DNA of 64,000 nt from UBA7803 sp040219935 (GCA_040219935.1 JAVJUA010000048.1:218263-282262), one strand, 5' to 3'; positions 49,977 to 59,547 are shown, numbered from the stretch's first letter. The notes: a model not told the origin generated them from the letters alone. A program made the numbers and translations.

Positions 49977-52158
49977 CGTTGACGCCCAGCAGCGCCGTCT
50001 GCGGGCGGCCCGGTCGGGCACCCGCGGGGCGGCGGGCGGCCAGGTAGTCGTCGTCCAGCAGGTTCTCCACCCGCGCGAACAGGGCCACCTGCTCGGTCAG
50101 GTCGAACGTGGCGGCCAGGTCCAGCACCCAGTGGTCATCCACCCGCTCGTCGCGTGCCGGGCTGCCGCTGCCGGCCACCACCCGCATCTCGCCGACGTAG
50201 GTGGCGGTCAGGTCGGTGCGCCAGCGGCCGCCGGCCAGCCCGGCTCCGAGCTGCAGCTGATGCTCCGGCAGGTACGGCAGCTCGTCGCCGGGCTGCACGT
50301 CGCCCCACTCCTCGAAGCCGCTGGCGAAGCCGTTCTGAAACTCGGCCTGGGAGTACGTGTAGCTGCTGCGCAGCGGCATCCTCAGGCCGTTGCCGAGGTC
50401 CAGCTCCGTGGCCGCGGACAGCTCCAGCCCGTACATCTCCACCTCGCCGCCGTCGAACTGGTCGCCCGGGTTGCAGGCATTGCCGGAGGACAGGGTGCAG
50501 GTGCCCACCAGGTTGTCATAGTCGTTGAAGTAGGCGATGGCCTCGGCGGTGACCCGGTCGCTGGCGAAGCGTACGCCCGCTTCGTAGTTCACGCTTTCCT
50601 CTGCCTCGGCGTCAGAGCCCGGCCCGGGCGGGTTGAAGCCCTTGTGGACGCTGGCCAGCAGGTTGATCTCCGGCGTCAGCGCGTAGAGCACGCCCATGCC
50701 CGGAATCCACTCGCTGACGCTGGCGCTGCGCACCCGGGTGGGGCCGGAATCGCGTCCGGGATCGGTGCGGGCGTAGTCGCGGCGCTCCAGGTCGATGGAC
50801 TCGTAGCGCACCCCGGGAGTCAGCGTCCAGCGGCCGATGCGAAGCTCGTCCTGCAGGTACACGCTCACCGCCTCGGCGCTGCCGACCCGATTGTCCTGGC
50901 TGCCCGGCGCGCCGGCGCTGGTCTGCACCAGCCGGCCGTCGCTCATGCGGTAGCCGTCCTCCCACTGCAGCCGGTCTTCGTCGTCCTCGTGGTAGCGAAC
51001 CGAGAGCTCGAACTCATGCTGTGCCGGGCCCGTCCAGCCAGGCGTCCAGCCGAGGATCATCTGCGCGCCCCTGGCCAGGTACTCGCGGTTGTTGGCGCGG
51101 ATGCGAATCGCATCGTCCGGGCTGTCTGCGCCTTTCAGCCACGCCAGCTCGTCGGCGAAGGCCACCGGATCGGTCAGCACCGCATCGAGGCCGCGCCCGC
51201 CCACCGACTGCCCCTTGTACCAGTTGCGTGCGAACTCGTTGCGGTAGACCACGGTGGTGAGGTCGACGCCGCTGCCGAGGGCCACGAAGTGGCGAAGCTG
51301 AAGCTGGTCGTGCTCCGAGTCGAAGCGGTCGAGCTGCGATCCGGCGTAGCGCCGGTACGGGTCGGCGCGGAAGTCGGCGTCGGTGAGCCCGAGATAGGTC
51401 TCGTCGGCGGTCTGCTCGGTGCGGCCGATCTTGAGCTGCAGCTCCTGATAGACGGCGGCGTCGGCGCCGGTCCGGTAGCTGAGCTTGCCCAGATAGTCGT
51501 CGAGCTCATAGCCGGTGTCACCGCCGCCGTCGAGCTGCTTGAAGCCGTCGGTCTGCTGGCGCACGCCTTCGAGCAGGAAGCCGACGTGCTCGCCGCGGCC
51601 GCCCACGTGCGCATGCCCGAGCAGGGTGTCGTCCTCGCCGAGCAGCAGGCTGGCGCGGCCGGCCAGCGGCGCTTCCGGAATCGCGGTGGAGATCAGGTTG
51701 AGCGCGCCGCCCGTGGTGCGGGGCCCATGGCGGATGGCGGACGAGCCCTTGCGGATTTCCACCGCCTGCATGCGCTGCATGGTGGGCGTGTAGTAGGCGG
51801 AGGACGCGGCGTAGGGCGCCGGGGCGATCAGCACGCCGTCCTCCATCAGGGCGATGCGGGCGCTGCGGTCGGTGCCCGAGCCGCGCAGGCCGATGTTCGG
51901 CCGCAGCCCGAAGCCTTCCTCCTCCACCACATACACGCCCGGCACCTGGCGAAGCACCCGCTGCAGGTCGGTATGCTCGAACACGGCGATCTCCTCGATG
52001 GAGATGTAGTTGGCGGCGCCGGCGGTCTCCTGGGCGGCGGCCCGGCTGCCGACCACGGTCATGCGTTCGAACTCTGCCGCCGGTCGGTCGGTCGTGGTTT
52101 CCGCGGTGGCGGTCAGCGTGGCGCCGAGCGCGAGGGCGGTGAGCAGCGGACGGTACAT
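49966..52158 (-). CDS. TonB-dependent outer-membrane receptor (iron type)
   Basis: This 730-residue protein has a signal peptide (about residues 1-20), a TonB-box-like start (ERMTVVGSR), a plug domain (about 45-150, with LRQVPGVYV and NIGLRGSG) and a 22-strand barrel ending in Phe (GVNVKF). The plug resembles ferric-dicitrate or siderophore receptors. A Fur box 56 bases before the ATG supports a role in iron uptake. GAGGAGA is placed before the ATG at 52158, which is preferred over the codon at 52185. The ligand is unknown. Confidence 0.92.
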   Translation of the reverse strand: MYRPLLTALALGATLTATAETTTDRPAAEFERMTVVGSRAAAQETAGAANYISIEEIAVFEHTDLQRVLRQVPGVYVVEEEGFGLRPNIGLRGSGTDRSARIALMEDGVLIAPAPYAASSAYYTPTMQRMQAVEIRKGSSAIRHGPRTTGGALNLISTAIPEAPLAGRASLLLGEDDTLLGHAHVGGRGEHVGFLLEGVRQQTDGFKQLDGGGDTGYELDDYLGKLSYRTGADAAVYQELQLKIGRTEQTADETYLGLTDADFRADPYRRYAGSQLDRFDSEHDQLQLRHFVALGSGVDLTTVVYRNEFARNWYKGQSVGGRGLDAVLTDPVAFADELAWLKGADSPDDAIRIRANNREYLARGAQMILGWTPGWTGPAQHEFELSVRYHEDDEDRLQWEDGYRMSDGRLVQTSAGAPGSQDNRVGSAEAVSVYLQDELRIGRWTLTPGVRYESIDLERRDYARTDPGRDSGPTRVRSASVSEWIPGMGVLYALTPEINLLASVHKGFNPPGPGSDAEAEESVNYEAGVRFASDRVTAEAIAYFNDYDNLVGTCTLSSGNACNPGDQFDGGEVEMYGLELSAATELDLGNGLRMPLRSSYTYSQAEFQNGFASGFEEWGDVQPGDELPYLPEHQLQLGAGLAGGRWRTDLTATYVGEMRVVAGSGSPARDERVDDHWVLDLAATFDLTEQVALFARVENLLDDDYLAARRPAGARPGRPQTALLGVNVKF

Positions 52159-52213
52159 CGGGTTCTCCTCGAATGGCGGTCGCAAGGGGTGGCGTGACGA
52201 ATGCGGGAATCCT

Positions 52214-52232
52214 AATGAGAATTATTCTCGTT
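52214..52232. promoter_or_regulatory. Fur box
   Basis: The core GAGAAT-T-ATTCTC (52217-52229) is a perfect 6-1-6 palindrome in a 19-base AT-rich stretch that matches the Fur-box pattern (consensus GATAATGATAATCATTATC). It lies in the only space between the divergent TonB receptor gene and the hybrid kinase gene, so Fur may control both. Confidence 0.75.
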
Positions 52233-52327
52233 TTCAATCATTGATCGTCGGCAACGTGGTGGTCGCCACGGCGCGGTGCGAGAATGACCGGCGTCGAGAG
52301 AGGGCTGCCGGGAGGGAGGAGCCACCC

Positions 52328-54772
52328 GTGATCGAATTCCACGGTATGCGTCTGCGCGAGTCCGTAGCCGTGGAGATCCTGCGGCAGGTCGACTGGTCGG
52401 CGACACCGGTCGGCGCGCCGGCAGGCTGGCCGGATGCTTTGAAGACGGCGCTGCAGCTTTGCATGAACTCGCACTTTCCCATGACGCTGGGTTGGGGACC
52501 CGGGCTGGTCACCTTCTACAACGACGGCTACGTGCCGATCATGGGCAGCAAGCACCCGGCCGCGTTCGGTCGTCCCGCGCTCGAGGTCTATGCCGAGCTG
52601 GGAGAGTTCCTGAGCATCCGGACCCAGGCCATCCTGCAGCACGGCGAGCAGTTCTACGACGAGAACGCGTTGCTGATGCTGGATACCGGGCGTGGACCGG
52701 TGGAGGCCTACTTCACCTTCTGCTATAGCCCGGTGGCGGACGAGGGCGGCCGCATCTGCGGCGCCTTGTCCGTGGCGACCGACACCACGGCCTCGGTGCT
52801 GTACCAACGTCGCACCGACACCGTGATCGCGCTGAACGAAACGCTCGCGCAACATCGCTGGCATGACCCGGTGGGGCCGGCTCTGGCACGGGGGCTGCGG
52901 GGTAACGCCGACGACTTCGCGCAGTTCGCGCTGTACGGTGCCGGGGCCGATGGTGTGCTGCGGGCGCTGTTGTCACATCCGTCCGATCTGGCCGGCGATC
53001 TGGCGGCGGGAGGTGCCATTCAGCGCGCGATTGCGGCGGCCCGTGATAGCGGCGGCCGTATCAAGGTCAATCGTGTGGACGAGCGCAGGTTCGTCGTGAC
53101 GCTGACGGATGATGCCGCATTCGGCGGTGACGCGTTCGCCTTGGCGGTGCAGCCAGCCGACCATGTTGACGCAAGGTCCGGCTATCAGGAGTTTCTGCGG
53201 ATGGCGGCAGAAGCCGTATCCAATGCGGTCTATCGAATGCTCTCGGACCAGCAGGTCTATGCGGACGTCAACCGACGGCTGGACCAGCGCGAGCGCATGT
53301 ACCGGCTGCTGTTCGAGCACAGTCAGGACGGCATCTTCGTCTGCGACGGCGGCAGCGGATTTCTGATGGTAAACCCCGGCGCCTGCCGCATGCTCGGCTA
53401 TTCGGAAGCGGAGCTGCTGGCCCTCGACCGGGCCGAGGTCATGGTGGACGAAGACGGCACGGCAACCCGCGCCCTGGCCGAGCGCAGCGAGCATGGGCGC
53501 TTCACCGGCGTGCTGAAGATGCGGCGTCGGGACGGCACGGAGTTCGTCGCCGATCTGTCGTCGGTGGCTTTTCTCGATCCGGAGGCGGGAGAGATGCGCA
53601 GCCTGACCCTGTTCCGCGACGCTACCGACCGGCTGCGCGCCCAGGACCGCATCACCGCCGCGGCCCGGCTCGAGGCGGTGGGTCAGCTCACCGGCGGCAT
53701 CTCCCACGACTTCAACAACCTGCTCAACGTGATCATTCAGGGCGCGGAAGACCTGGTGGGCACCGTCTCGGGTGACGCCGGCGAGTCGGCCGAGCTGGTG
53801 CTGACCGCGGCGCTGCAGGCGGCGGCGCTGACCCGGCAGCTTCTCGCCTTCAGCCGCCAGCAGCCGCTGGAGCGGCGCGCGGTCGACGTCGCCGACACGG
53901 TGGCCGCGGTGGCCGAGATTCTGCGGCGCGGCATCGGCGAGACGGTGGAGGTCGTCATCGACGTGGCGCCTGACACGGTCGCGCACGTCGATCCTTCGCT
54001 GCTGCAGAGCGCGGTGCTGAATCTGGCCATCAATGCCCGGGATGCCATGCCCGGTGGCGGCCGCCTGACCATCGATGGCGCCGTCATGGAGCTCGACGAG
54101 GCCGCGAGCCGGGAGCTCGGCATCGCACCGCGTGACTACGTGGTGCTGACCGTGACCGACACCGGGGTCGGCATCGCGCCGGAGCATCTGCCGCGCGTCA
54201 TCGAGCCGTTCTTCACCACCAAGCCCCCGGGCCAGGGCACCGGACTCGGTTTGAGCGTGGTGTTCGGCTTCGCCCAGCAGTCCGGGGGCACCCTGCAGAT
54301 GCGCTCCGAGCTGGGCAGCGGAACCCGAGTCAGCCTCTACCTGCCGTCGGCGCGGCAGCCGCCGCCGGCCGCCATGGCCGCTGAGGCGGGGGAAGCGCCG
54401 GCGGTGGCCGGGCGCCGGCTGCTGGTGGTCGAGGACAACGACCTGCTGGCGGCCATGCTGACCCGCGTTCTGGAAGGCGCCGGCCACCAGGTGACCGTCT
54501 GCGGCAGCGGCGAGGCGGCGCTGCAGCAGCTGGACGGGCCGGAGCGCTACGATCTGATGATTACCGACATCGTGCTGGGCGCCGGCATGGACGGCTGGAC
54601 GCTGGCAGGCCGCGTGCAGCAGCGCCACCCGGAGATGCCCGTGGTCACCATGTCCGGCTACGCGCCGCCGGCCGCCGGCGATCCGGTCGGCCGGCCGCAG
54701 CTTCCGACCCTGCAGAAGCCGTTCCGGCCGAAGCAGGTTCTGGCTCTGATCCAGGAGCTGCTGGCGTCATAA
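52328..54772 (+). CDS. hybrid sensor histidine kinase with receiver domain
   Basis: This 814-residue protein has an N-terminal PAS-like region of the DWSATPVGAPAGWP type (about 15-155), a GAF-like middle part, a PAS domain (about 322-440), the HisKA box (H460 in GGISHDFNN), the HATPase domain (NLAINARDAM, EPFFTTK, GLGLS) and a C-terminal receiver domain (D747 in MITDIV). No membrane segments are present, so it senses a cytoplasmic signal. GGGAGGAG lies 7 bases before the GTG at 52328. It is divergent from the TonB receptor across a Fur box, so iron supply may affect it. The output regulator is unknown. Confidence 0.92.
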   Translation: MIEFHGMRLRESVAVEILRQVDWSATPVGAPAGWPDALKTALQLCMNSHFPMTLGWGPGLVTFYNDGYVPIMGSKHPAAFGRPALEVYAELGEFLSIRTQAILQHGEQFYDENALLMLDTGRGPVEAYFTFCYSPVADEGGRICGALSVATDTTASVLYQRRTDTVIALNETLAQHRWHDPVGPALARGLRGNADDFAQFALYGAGADGVLRALLSHPSDLAGDLAAGGAIQRAIAAARDSGGRIKVNRVDERRFVVTLTDDAAFGGDAFALAVQPADHVDARSGYQEFLRMAAEAVSNAVYRMLSDQQVYADVNRRLDQRERMYRLLFEHSQDGIFVCDGGSGFLMVNPGACRMLGYSEAELLALDRAEVMVDEDGTATRALAERSEHGRFTGVLKMRRRDGTEFVADLSSVAFLDPEAGEMRSLTLFRDATDRLRAQDRITAAARLEAVGQLTGGISHDFNNLLNVIIQGAEDLVGTVSGDAGESAELVLTAALQAAALTRQLLAFSRQQPLERRAVDVADTVAAVAEILRRGIGETVEVVIDVAPDTVAHVDPSLLQSAVLNLAINARDAMPGGGRLTIDGAVMELDEAASRELGIAPRDYVVLTVTDTGVGIAPEHLPRVIEPFFTTKPPGQGTGLGLSVVFGFAQQSGGTLQMRSELGSGTRVSLYLPSARQPPPAAMAAEAGEAPAVAGRRLLVVEDNDLLAAMLTRVLEGAGHQVTVCGSGEAALQQLDGPERYDLMITDIVLGAGMDGWTLAGRVQQRHPEMPVVTMSGYAPPAAGDPVGRPQLPTLQKPFRPKQVLALIQELLAS

Positions 54773-54805
54773 TCGAGCCGTCAACCCGTCATTCAGGTGC
54801 GAACC

Positions 54806-56056
54806 ATGAAACACGCCGACACCCGAGCGCTGGCCGAGATGCCGCTGATGGATCCCGAAACCCTGCGCTGCCCCTACCACTACGACGAGACGCTGCGGCG
54901 CGAGGCGCCCGTGCATCGGGACCCACAGACCGGTGTCTACGTGGTGTCCACCTACGAGCTGGTGCGGGAGGCGCACAAGGCCAAGGACGTCTTCTCCAAC
55001 GAGTTCGGTCTGGCGGTGGGTTCGGCCCGCGAGGTGGCACCGGAGGTGCGCGCCGTCGCCGCCACCAACTACAACCTGGGCAGAGGCACGCTGCTGACCA
55101 TCGACGACCCGGAGCACAAGATCTATCGCGATGCGGTCAAGGACTGGTTCACCGCCGAGCACTTCCAGACCTACGAGCCTTGGATCCGCGCCCGCGCCCG
55201 CACGCTGCTCGATCAGCTCGCGGCCAAGACGGCCTGCAACTTCGTGGAGGAGTTCGCCCGGCCCTACCCGCTGTCGGTGATCATGCACGTGCTGGGCATG
55301 CCGCCGGAGATCATCGACAAGGCGTTCAAGTGGACGGTGGACAACGTCACCGTGCTTTCCCAGATCGCGGACACAGCGGCGCTGGTGGAGGCGAACAAGG
55401 GGCTCAAGGAGGAGTACGACTGGTTTGCCCAGGCGCTGAACGCCCGCCGCGGCAAGCCGGTGGAGGACCTGCTGGGGCTGATCGCCAACACCACCTGCGG
55501 TGATCGACCCACCACGATCGAGGAGCAGCTTTCCTACTGCACCCAGTTCCTGGTGGCCGGCAACGAGACCACGACCGCCACGCTGGCGGAGAGCATGCGC
55601 CAGCTCAGTCTGCATCCGGACCAGCTGGCGCTGGTGCAGGCCGATCGCAGCCTGATCCCCAACATGGTGGAGGAGAGCCTGCGTCTGGCGTCGCCGACGT
55701 CGAACATGTGGCGCTTCACCAAGGACGACTACAAGCTCGGTGGCGTGCGCATTCCCAAGGGCAGCATGGTGCTGCTCAAGTACTTCTCCTCCAACCACGA
55801 CGATGCCGTGTTCGAGGCCCCGCTCGCGTTCGACGTCACCCGTGCCAACGCCAGGCGCCACGTGGCCTTCGGCTTCGGCACCCACGTCTGCATCGGCCAG
55901 CACCTGTCGCGGCTCGAGATGTGCATCGCCTGGGAAGAGATCTTCGACCGCCTGGACGGTCTGACCCTGGCCTGCGGGCCGGACGACCTGGAGTACATGC
56001 CCAACATCCTGCTGCGCGGGCTGGAGGAGATACCGATCCGCTACCGTGTGCGCTGA
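54806..56056 (+). CDS. cytochrome P450
   Basis: This 416-residue soluble P450 has the I-helix oxygen-binding motif AGNETTT, the ExxR motif in EESLR and the heme ligand C362 in FGFGTHVCIG. It inserts one oxygen atom into an organic substrate using electrons from a ferredoxin and reductase, and neither gene is adjacent. The substrate could be a terpene, steroid, fatty acid or aromatic compound. The ATG at 54806 is chosen; a GTG at 54797 is in frame. It follows the hybrid kinase by 33 bases on the same strand. Confidence 0.95.
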   Translation: MKHADTRALAEMPLMDPETLRCPYHYDETLRREAPVHRDPQTGVYVVSTYELVREAHKAKDVFSNEFGLAVGSAREVAPEVRAVAATNYNLGRGTLLTIDDPEHKIYRDAVKDWFTAEHFQTYEPWIRARARTLLDQLAAKTACNFVEEFARPYPLSVIMHVLGMPPEIIDKAFKWTVDNVTVLSQIADTAALVEANKGLKEEYDWFAQALNARRGKPVEDLLGLIANTTCGDRPTTIEEQLSYCTQFLVAGNETTTATLAESMRQLSLHPDQLALVQADRSLIPNMVEESLRLASPTSNMWRFTKDDYKLGGVRIPKGSMVLLKYFSSNHDDAVFEAPLAFDVTRANARRHVAFGFGTHVCIGQHLSRLEMCIAWEEIFDRLDGLTLACGPDDLEYMPNILLRGLEEIPIRYRVR

Positions 56057-56094
56057 CTCGCGGCGGGGGCTCCGTCCGCATCTTCGGGTCTGCC

Positions 56095-56101
56095 GGGAGA
56101 G
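56095..56101 (+). promoter_or_regulatory. ribosome-binding site that supports a CTG start for trkH
   Basis: GGGAGAG ends 6 bases before the CTG at 56108. No comparable site precedes the GTG at 56144. Confidence 0.5.
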
Positions 56102-56107
56102 CCACTT

Positions 56108-57550
56108 CTGAATCTGCGTCCGATCCTGTATCTGACGGGCGTCGTGCTGATCGGCATCGCGTTGCTGATGCTGGTGCCCGCGGCCGTGGGCTATTACGAC
56201 AGCGAGCCGGACGCTGGCCATTTCCTCACGTCGGGCGCAATGGCGGCGGCTGCCGGGCTGGTCATGGTGCTCGGCAACCGGCGGCAGAACTTCCGAATCG
56301 CGCCGCGTCAGGCGTTCGTGCTCACCACCGTGACCTGGCTGACGGTGAGCATGGTGAGCGCGCTCCCGCTGGTGCTCATCGAGCACATCGACTATAGCGA
56401 CGCCTTCTTCGAGACCATGTCCGGCATCACCACCACCGGATCCACGGTGCTGGTGGGGCTCGACGACATGGAGCGTTCGGTGCTGATCTGGCGGTCGCTG
56501 CTGCAGTGGTTCGGTGGCGTGGGGTTCATGATCATGGCGGTGGCGCTGCTGCCGTTTCTGGGCGTCGGCGGCATGCGCATCTTCAAGAGCGAGTCCAGTG
56601 AGTGGTCAAACAAGAACATGCCCCGCATCCGCCACGTGGCGATGACGACCGCCGGCACCTACGTGCTGCTCACCGTCGTCTGCGGCGCCGCCTACTGGGT
56701 TGCCGGGATGACCGCGTTCGAGGCCGTCAACCATGCCATGGCGACGCTGTCGACCGGCGGCTTTTCCACCTCCGACATGTCCTTCAACCGCTGGCAGAGC
56801 CCGGCCGTAGCCTGGGTGGCGGTGGTGTTCATGGTGCTCGGCGCGCTGCCGTTCATCCGCTACGTTCAGCTGCTGCGCGGATCGCCTCGCAGCCTGTGGC
56901 GGGACGAGCAGGTGCGGGGCCTGATCGGCGTGCTGCTGGTGAGCATCGCCGTCATCACTGCCTGGCGCGTGGTGAGCGGCGACGAGGGCCTGAGCCGCAG
57001 CCTGCTGGAGGTGGCCTTCAACGTGGTGTCCGTGGTGACCACCACGGGCTTCGCGCTCGGCGATTTTTCTGCCTGGGGCAGCTTCGCCGTGGTGGCGTTC
57101 CTGCTGCTGATGTTCGTCGGCGGCTGCTCCGGCTCCACCTCCGGTGCCATCAAGATCTTCCGATATCAGATAGCCGCTCGCCTGTTCGGCGCCATGCTGG
57201 CCCGCCAGATCCACCCCAGCGGCGTGTTCGTGGTGCGCTACAACGGCGTGGTTGTGGATCCGCAGATGACGGTGTCCGTGTTCACCTTCTCGTTCGCATT
57301 CCTGGCCGTGATTGCCGTGCTTGCGATGCTGCTGGCGCTGCTTGGGCTCGATCCGATGGTGAGCCTGTCGGCCGCCATCACCGCGGTCGCCAACGTCGGC
57401 CCCGGGGTCGGGCCCCTCATCGGGCCGGCCGGCAACTTCGCCGCGGTGCCGGATGCGGCCAAGTGGCTGCTGGCCCTGGGCATGCTGATCGGGCGGCTGG
57501 AGATCATCGCGGTGCTTACGCTGTTCTCGCGCTACCTGTGGCGCGGCTAG
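56108..57550 (+). CDS. trkH: TrkH family potassium uptake protein, probable CTG start
   Basis: This is an integral membrane protein of the TrkH/KtrB family with four membrane-pore-membrane repeats. The selectivity-filter turns are visible (SGITTTGSTV, ATLSTGGFST, STTSGAIK-like GSTSGAIKIF, and AVANVGPGVGP). TrkH proteins start with a segment like MNLRP; here CTG-AAT-CTG-CGT-CCG encodes exactly that after a good ribosome-binding site, giving 480 residues, the usual length. The next possible start, the GTG at 56144, would cut into the first helix. It takes up potassium together with a TrkA subunit encoded elsewhere. Confidence 0.9.
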   Translation: MNLRPILYLTGVVLIGIALLMLVPAAVGYYDSEPDAGHFLTSGAMAAAAGLVMVLGNRRQNFRIAPRQAFVLTTVTWLTVSMVSALPLVLIEHIDYSDAFFETMSGITTTGSTVLVGLDDMERSVLIWRSLLQWFGGVGFMIMAVALLPFLGVGGMRIFKSESSEWSNKNMPRIRHVAMTTAGTYVLLTVVCGAAYWVAGMTAFEAVNHAMATLSTGGFSTSDMSFNRWQSPAVAWVAVVFMVLGALPFIRYVQLLRGSPRSLWRDEQVRGLIGVLLVSIAVITAWRVVSGDEGLSRSLLEVAFNVVSVVTTTGFALGDFSAWGSFAVVAFLLLMFVGGCSGSTSGAIKIFRYQIAARLFGAMLARQIHPSGVFVVRYNGVVVDPQMTVSVFTFSFAFLAVIAVLAMLLALLGLDPMVSLSAAITAVANVGPGVGPLIGPAGNFAAVPDAAKWLLALGMLIGRLEIIAVLTLFSRYLWRG

Positions 57551-57647
57551 GTCGTCGAGCGCCGGCTGCCGCCCATCGCCCTTCATCACCTGATTCTCAC
57601 GGCGGATCGGGGATGCTGGGCGCCTGTTCGATGGATGGAGACGATTC

Positions 57648-57788
57648 ATGAGCTACGCCACCTTCGTTGTCGTTGCGGTGCCCTCGGCCCTGGCTCTGGC
57701 CCTGGCCGCATGGCTGACGCTGCGGATGCTACGTTCGCAGACGCCGGCGCGAATCGAGGCGCGCATCAGGGACGAACGGCGCCGCTGA
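57648..57788 (+). CDS. 46-residue single-pass membrane protein
   Basis: A short gene with GGAG 8 bases before an ATG. It encodes a hydrophobic segment (about residues 5-25, Val/Ala/Leu-rich) and a very basic tail (RSQTPARIEARIRDERRR). The layout is typical of small inner-membrane proteins. It lies between trkH and an SDR gene on the same strand. I do not recognise a family. Confidence 0.5.
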   Translation: MSYATFVVVAVPSALALALAAWLTLRMLRSQTPARIEARIRDERRR

Positions 57789-57875
57789 ACCTCTGGGGCA
57801 CCGCGTCGGCCGCATTTGACTCGCTGCGTCCGCGCCCCGACCATCGGCGGACCCAATCCAGGCACGTAGCAGCCC

Positions 57876-58742
57876 ATGAAGACAGCCGTCGTCACCGGCA
57901 CCAGCACCGGCATCGGATTCGCCACCAGCCTGCACCTGGCCCGCCACGGCTACCGGGTGTTCGCCGGCATGCGCAACCTCGCCAAGGCCGACGCCCTGAA
58001 GCAGGCGGCAACTGCGGAGTCGCTGCCGGTGACCGTGGTGCAGCTCGACATCTGCGACGCCCGGTCCGTGACCGATGCCTTCGCCGCCATGGCCGAGCAG
58101 GGCCCCGTTGACCTGCTGGTCAACAACGCCGGCATCGGCGGCGCGTCGCCGCTGGAGCTGACGCCGGAAGACGAACACCGGCAGATGTTCGAGACCAACT
58201 ACTTCGGCGCCGTGCGCTGCATCCAGGCGGTGCTGCCGTCCATGCGCGAGCGCGGCAGCGGCTGCATTGTCAACGTCACCTCCGCCGTGGGCCTGCTCGC
58301 CACCCCCAACCAGATCGCCTACTCGGCCTCGAAGTGGGCGCTGGAATGCCTGGGCGAGGCGCTGGCCCACGAGGTGTACCGGTTCGGCGTGCGGGTGGTG
58401 AACGTGGAGCCCGGCGTGATCATGACCAACATCTTCGAGAATTCGGCCGAGCAGACCCGCTACGACAAGACGTCGCCCTATCAGCCCATCATGCGCCGCA
58501 ACGGCAAGGTGTTCGCCGCCGGCTTCAGGCGTGCGGTGCCGCCGGAGACCGTGGCGGCCACCATCCTCGAAGCCGTCACCACCGATGACTACCGGCTGCG
58601 CTGGCCGGTGGGACCCGATGCGGAAGGCATGATGGCCGCCCGCCAGCGCATCGCCGCCGAGGACTGGGTGCGCATGGGCGACGACCTGAGCGACTCCGAG
58701 TACAACGCTCGGTTCAAGGTGCTGTTCGGGATCGATCTGTAG
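57876..58742 (+). CDS. short-chain dehydrogenase/reductase
   Basis: This 288-residue classical-type SDR has the cofactor motif TGTSTGIG (7-14), NNAG (83-86), catalytic S136, Y149 and K153. The NNAGIGGASPLE and EPGVIMTNIFEN segments resemble retinol/steroid dehydrogenase-like members. The substrate is unknown. It is convergent with the WYL regulator gene, with only one base between the stops. Confidence 0.9.
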   Translation: MKTAVVTGTSTGIGFATSLHLARHGYRVFAGMRNLAKADALKQAATAESLPVTVVQLDICDARSVTDAFAAMAEQGPVDLLVNNAGIGGASPLELTPEDEHRQMFETNYFGAVRCIQAVLPSMRERGSGCIVNVTSAVGLLATPNQIAYSASKWALECLGEALAHEVYRFGVRVVNVEPGVIMTNIFENSAEQTRYDKTSPYQPIMRRNGKVFAAGFRRAVPPETVAATILEAVTTDDYRLRWPVGPDAEGMMAARQRIAAEDWVRMGDDLSDSEYNARFKVLFGIDL

Positions 58743-58743
58743 C

Positions 58744-59430
58744 TCAGCACAGCCCCTGGTGCACGGCGGCCATGTAGTCCGTCAGACGCCGGCCGGGCTC
58801 GTCGGGATAGCGGCTGCTGAGCGCCCGGCAGTCGGCCATGCGGTCGACCCGGAAGCTGCGCCAGGCCTGGCGCAGCTCGCACCAGGCGCCCAGGGTCCAG
58901 GTCTGGCCCCAGTAGGCCAGCGACAGCGGCCAGACGATGCGCTCGGTGCTCGTGCCCGCCGCGTCCCGGTAGTCGAGGAACAGCCGCTGGCGCTGGTTGA
59001 TGGCCTCGCGGACGTCGCCGAGCCGCTGCGGCGACGCGCTGGGCAGCGACGCCGGCGGCACCATCAACCGCTCGGACGACAGCTCGGCGCGCAGGCGCTC
59101 CGGCAGCACCGCATCGATCTTGGCCAGCACCCGGTCGGCGGCCGCGGCCAGCGCTGCGTCGCCGTAGGCCTGGGCCACGCGCACGCCGAACGTCAGGGCC
59201 TGCAGCTCGCCCTCGTCGAACATCAGTGGCGGCACCTGATAGCCGCGCCGCAACCGGTAGCCGACGCCGGCGGCGCCATCGACGGGCACGCCGGAGCGCA
59301 CCAGGTCCTGCACGTCGCGGTAGATGGTGCGTTCGGAGACGCCAAGCTGCTCCGCCAGATGGGCTGCGGTCACTACCCGCCCGCGGCTGAGCTGCAGCAC
59401 GATCTGAAACAGTCGGTCGGCGGGTCGCAT
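58744..59430 (-). CDS. YafY-family HTH/WYL regulator
   Basis: This 228-residue regulator has an N-terminal winged helix (residues 1-60, HLAEQLGVSERTIYRDV) and a WYL-type ligand-binding domain (about 135-205; the central motif is seen as SLAYWGQTWTLGAW). WYL proteins bind nucleic acids or small ligands and often repress a divergent gene. The spacer to the divergent small gene and GFA gene contains two copies of a CTACTGACA-type palindrome, which are the likely binding sites. The ATG at 59430 begins the HTH; the codon at 59454 is less likely. Confidence 0.88.
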   Translation of the reverse strand: MRPADRLFQIVLQLSRGRVVTAAHLAEQLGVSERTIYRDVQDLVRSGVPVDGAAGVGYRLRRGYQVPPLMFDEGELQALTFGVRVAQAYGDAALAAAADRVLAKIDAVLPERLRAELSSERLMVPPASLPSASPQRLGDVREAINQRQRLFLDYRDAAGTSTERIVWPLSLAYWGQTWTLGAWCELRQAWRSFRVDRMADCRALSSRYPDEPGRRLTDYMAAVHQGLC

Positions 59431-59470
59431 GGGGCGGATGCTAGCACCTTCCACGCTCCCGGCGATCCGG

Positions 59471-59494
59471 CTACTGACACACCATTGTCAGCAA
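59471..59494. promoter_or_regulatory. WYL-regulator operator candidate, copy 1
   Basis: CTACTGACA, 6 bases, then TGTCAGCAA. The inner arms TGACA/TGTCA are a perfect inverted repeat; the outer bases differ on the right side. It lies 41 bases before the regulator ATG. Confidence 0.65.
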
Positions 59495-59523
59495 TGATCG
59501 GCTTTTATCCGCGTTTCCAGGGA

Positions 59524-59547
59524 CTACTGACACGATGCTGTCAGTAG
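59524..59547. promoter_or_regulatory. WYL-regulator operator candidate, copy 2
   Basis: CTACTGACA and TGTCAGTAG form a perfect 9-base inverted repeat around 6 bases. It is 53 bases from copy 1 (about five helical turns) and 42 bases before the small gene at 59589. A further half-site (GCTGACA) follows at about 59559. Confidence 0.7.

Noticed and set aside
52974..52985. TGTCACA inside the hybrid kinase gene
   Set aside because: It lies in coding sequence and has no CGTC at the right distance.
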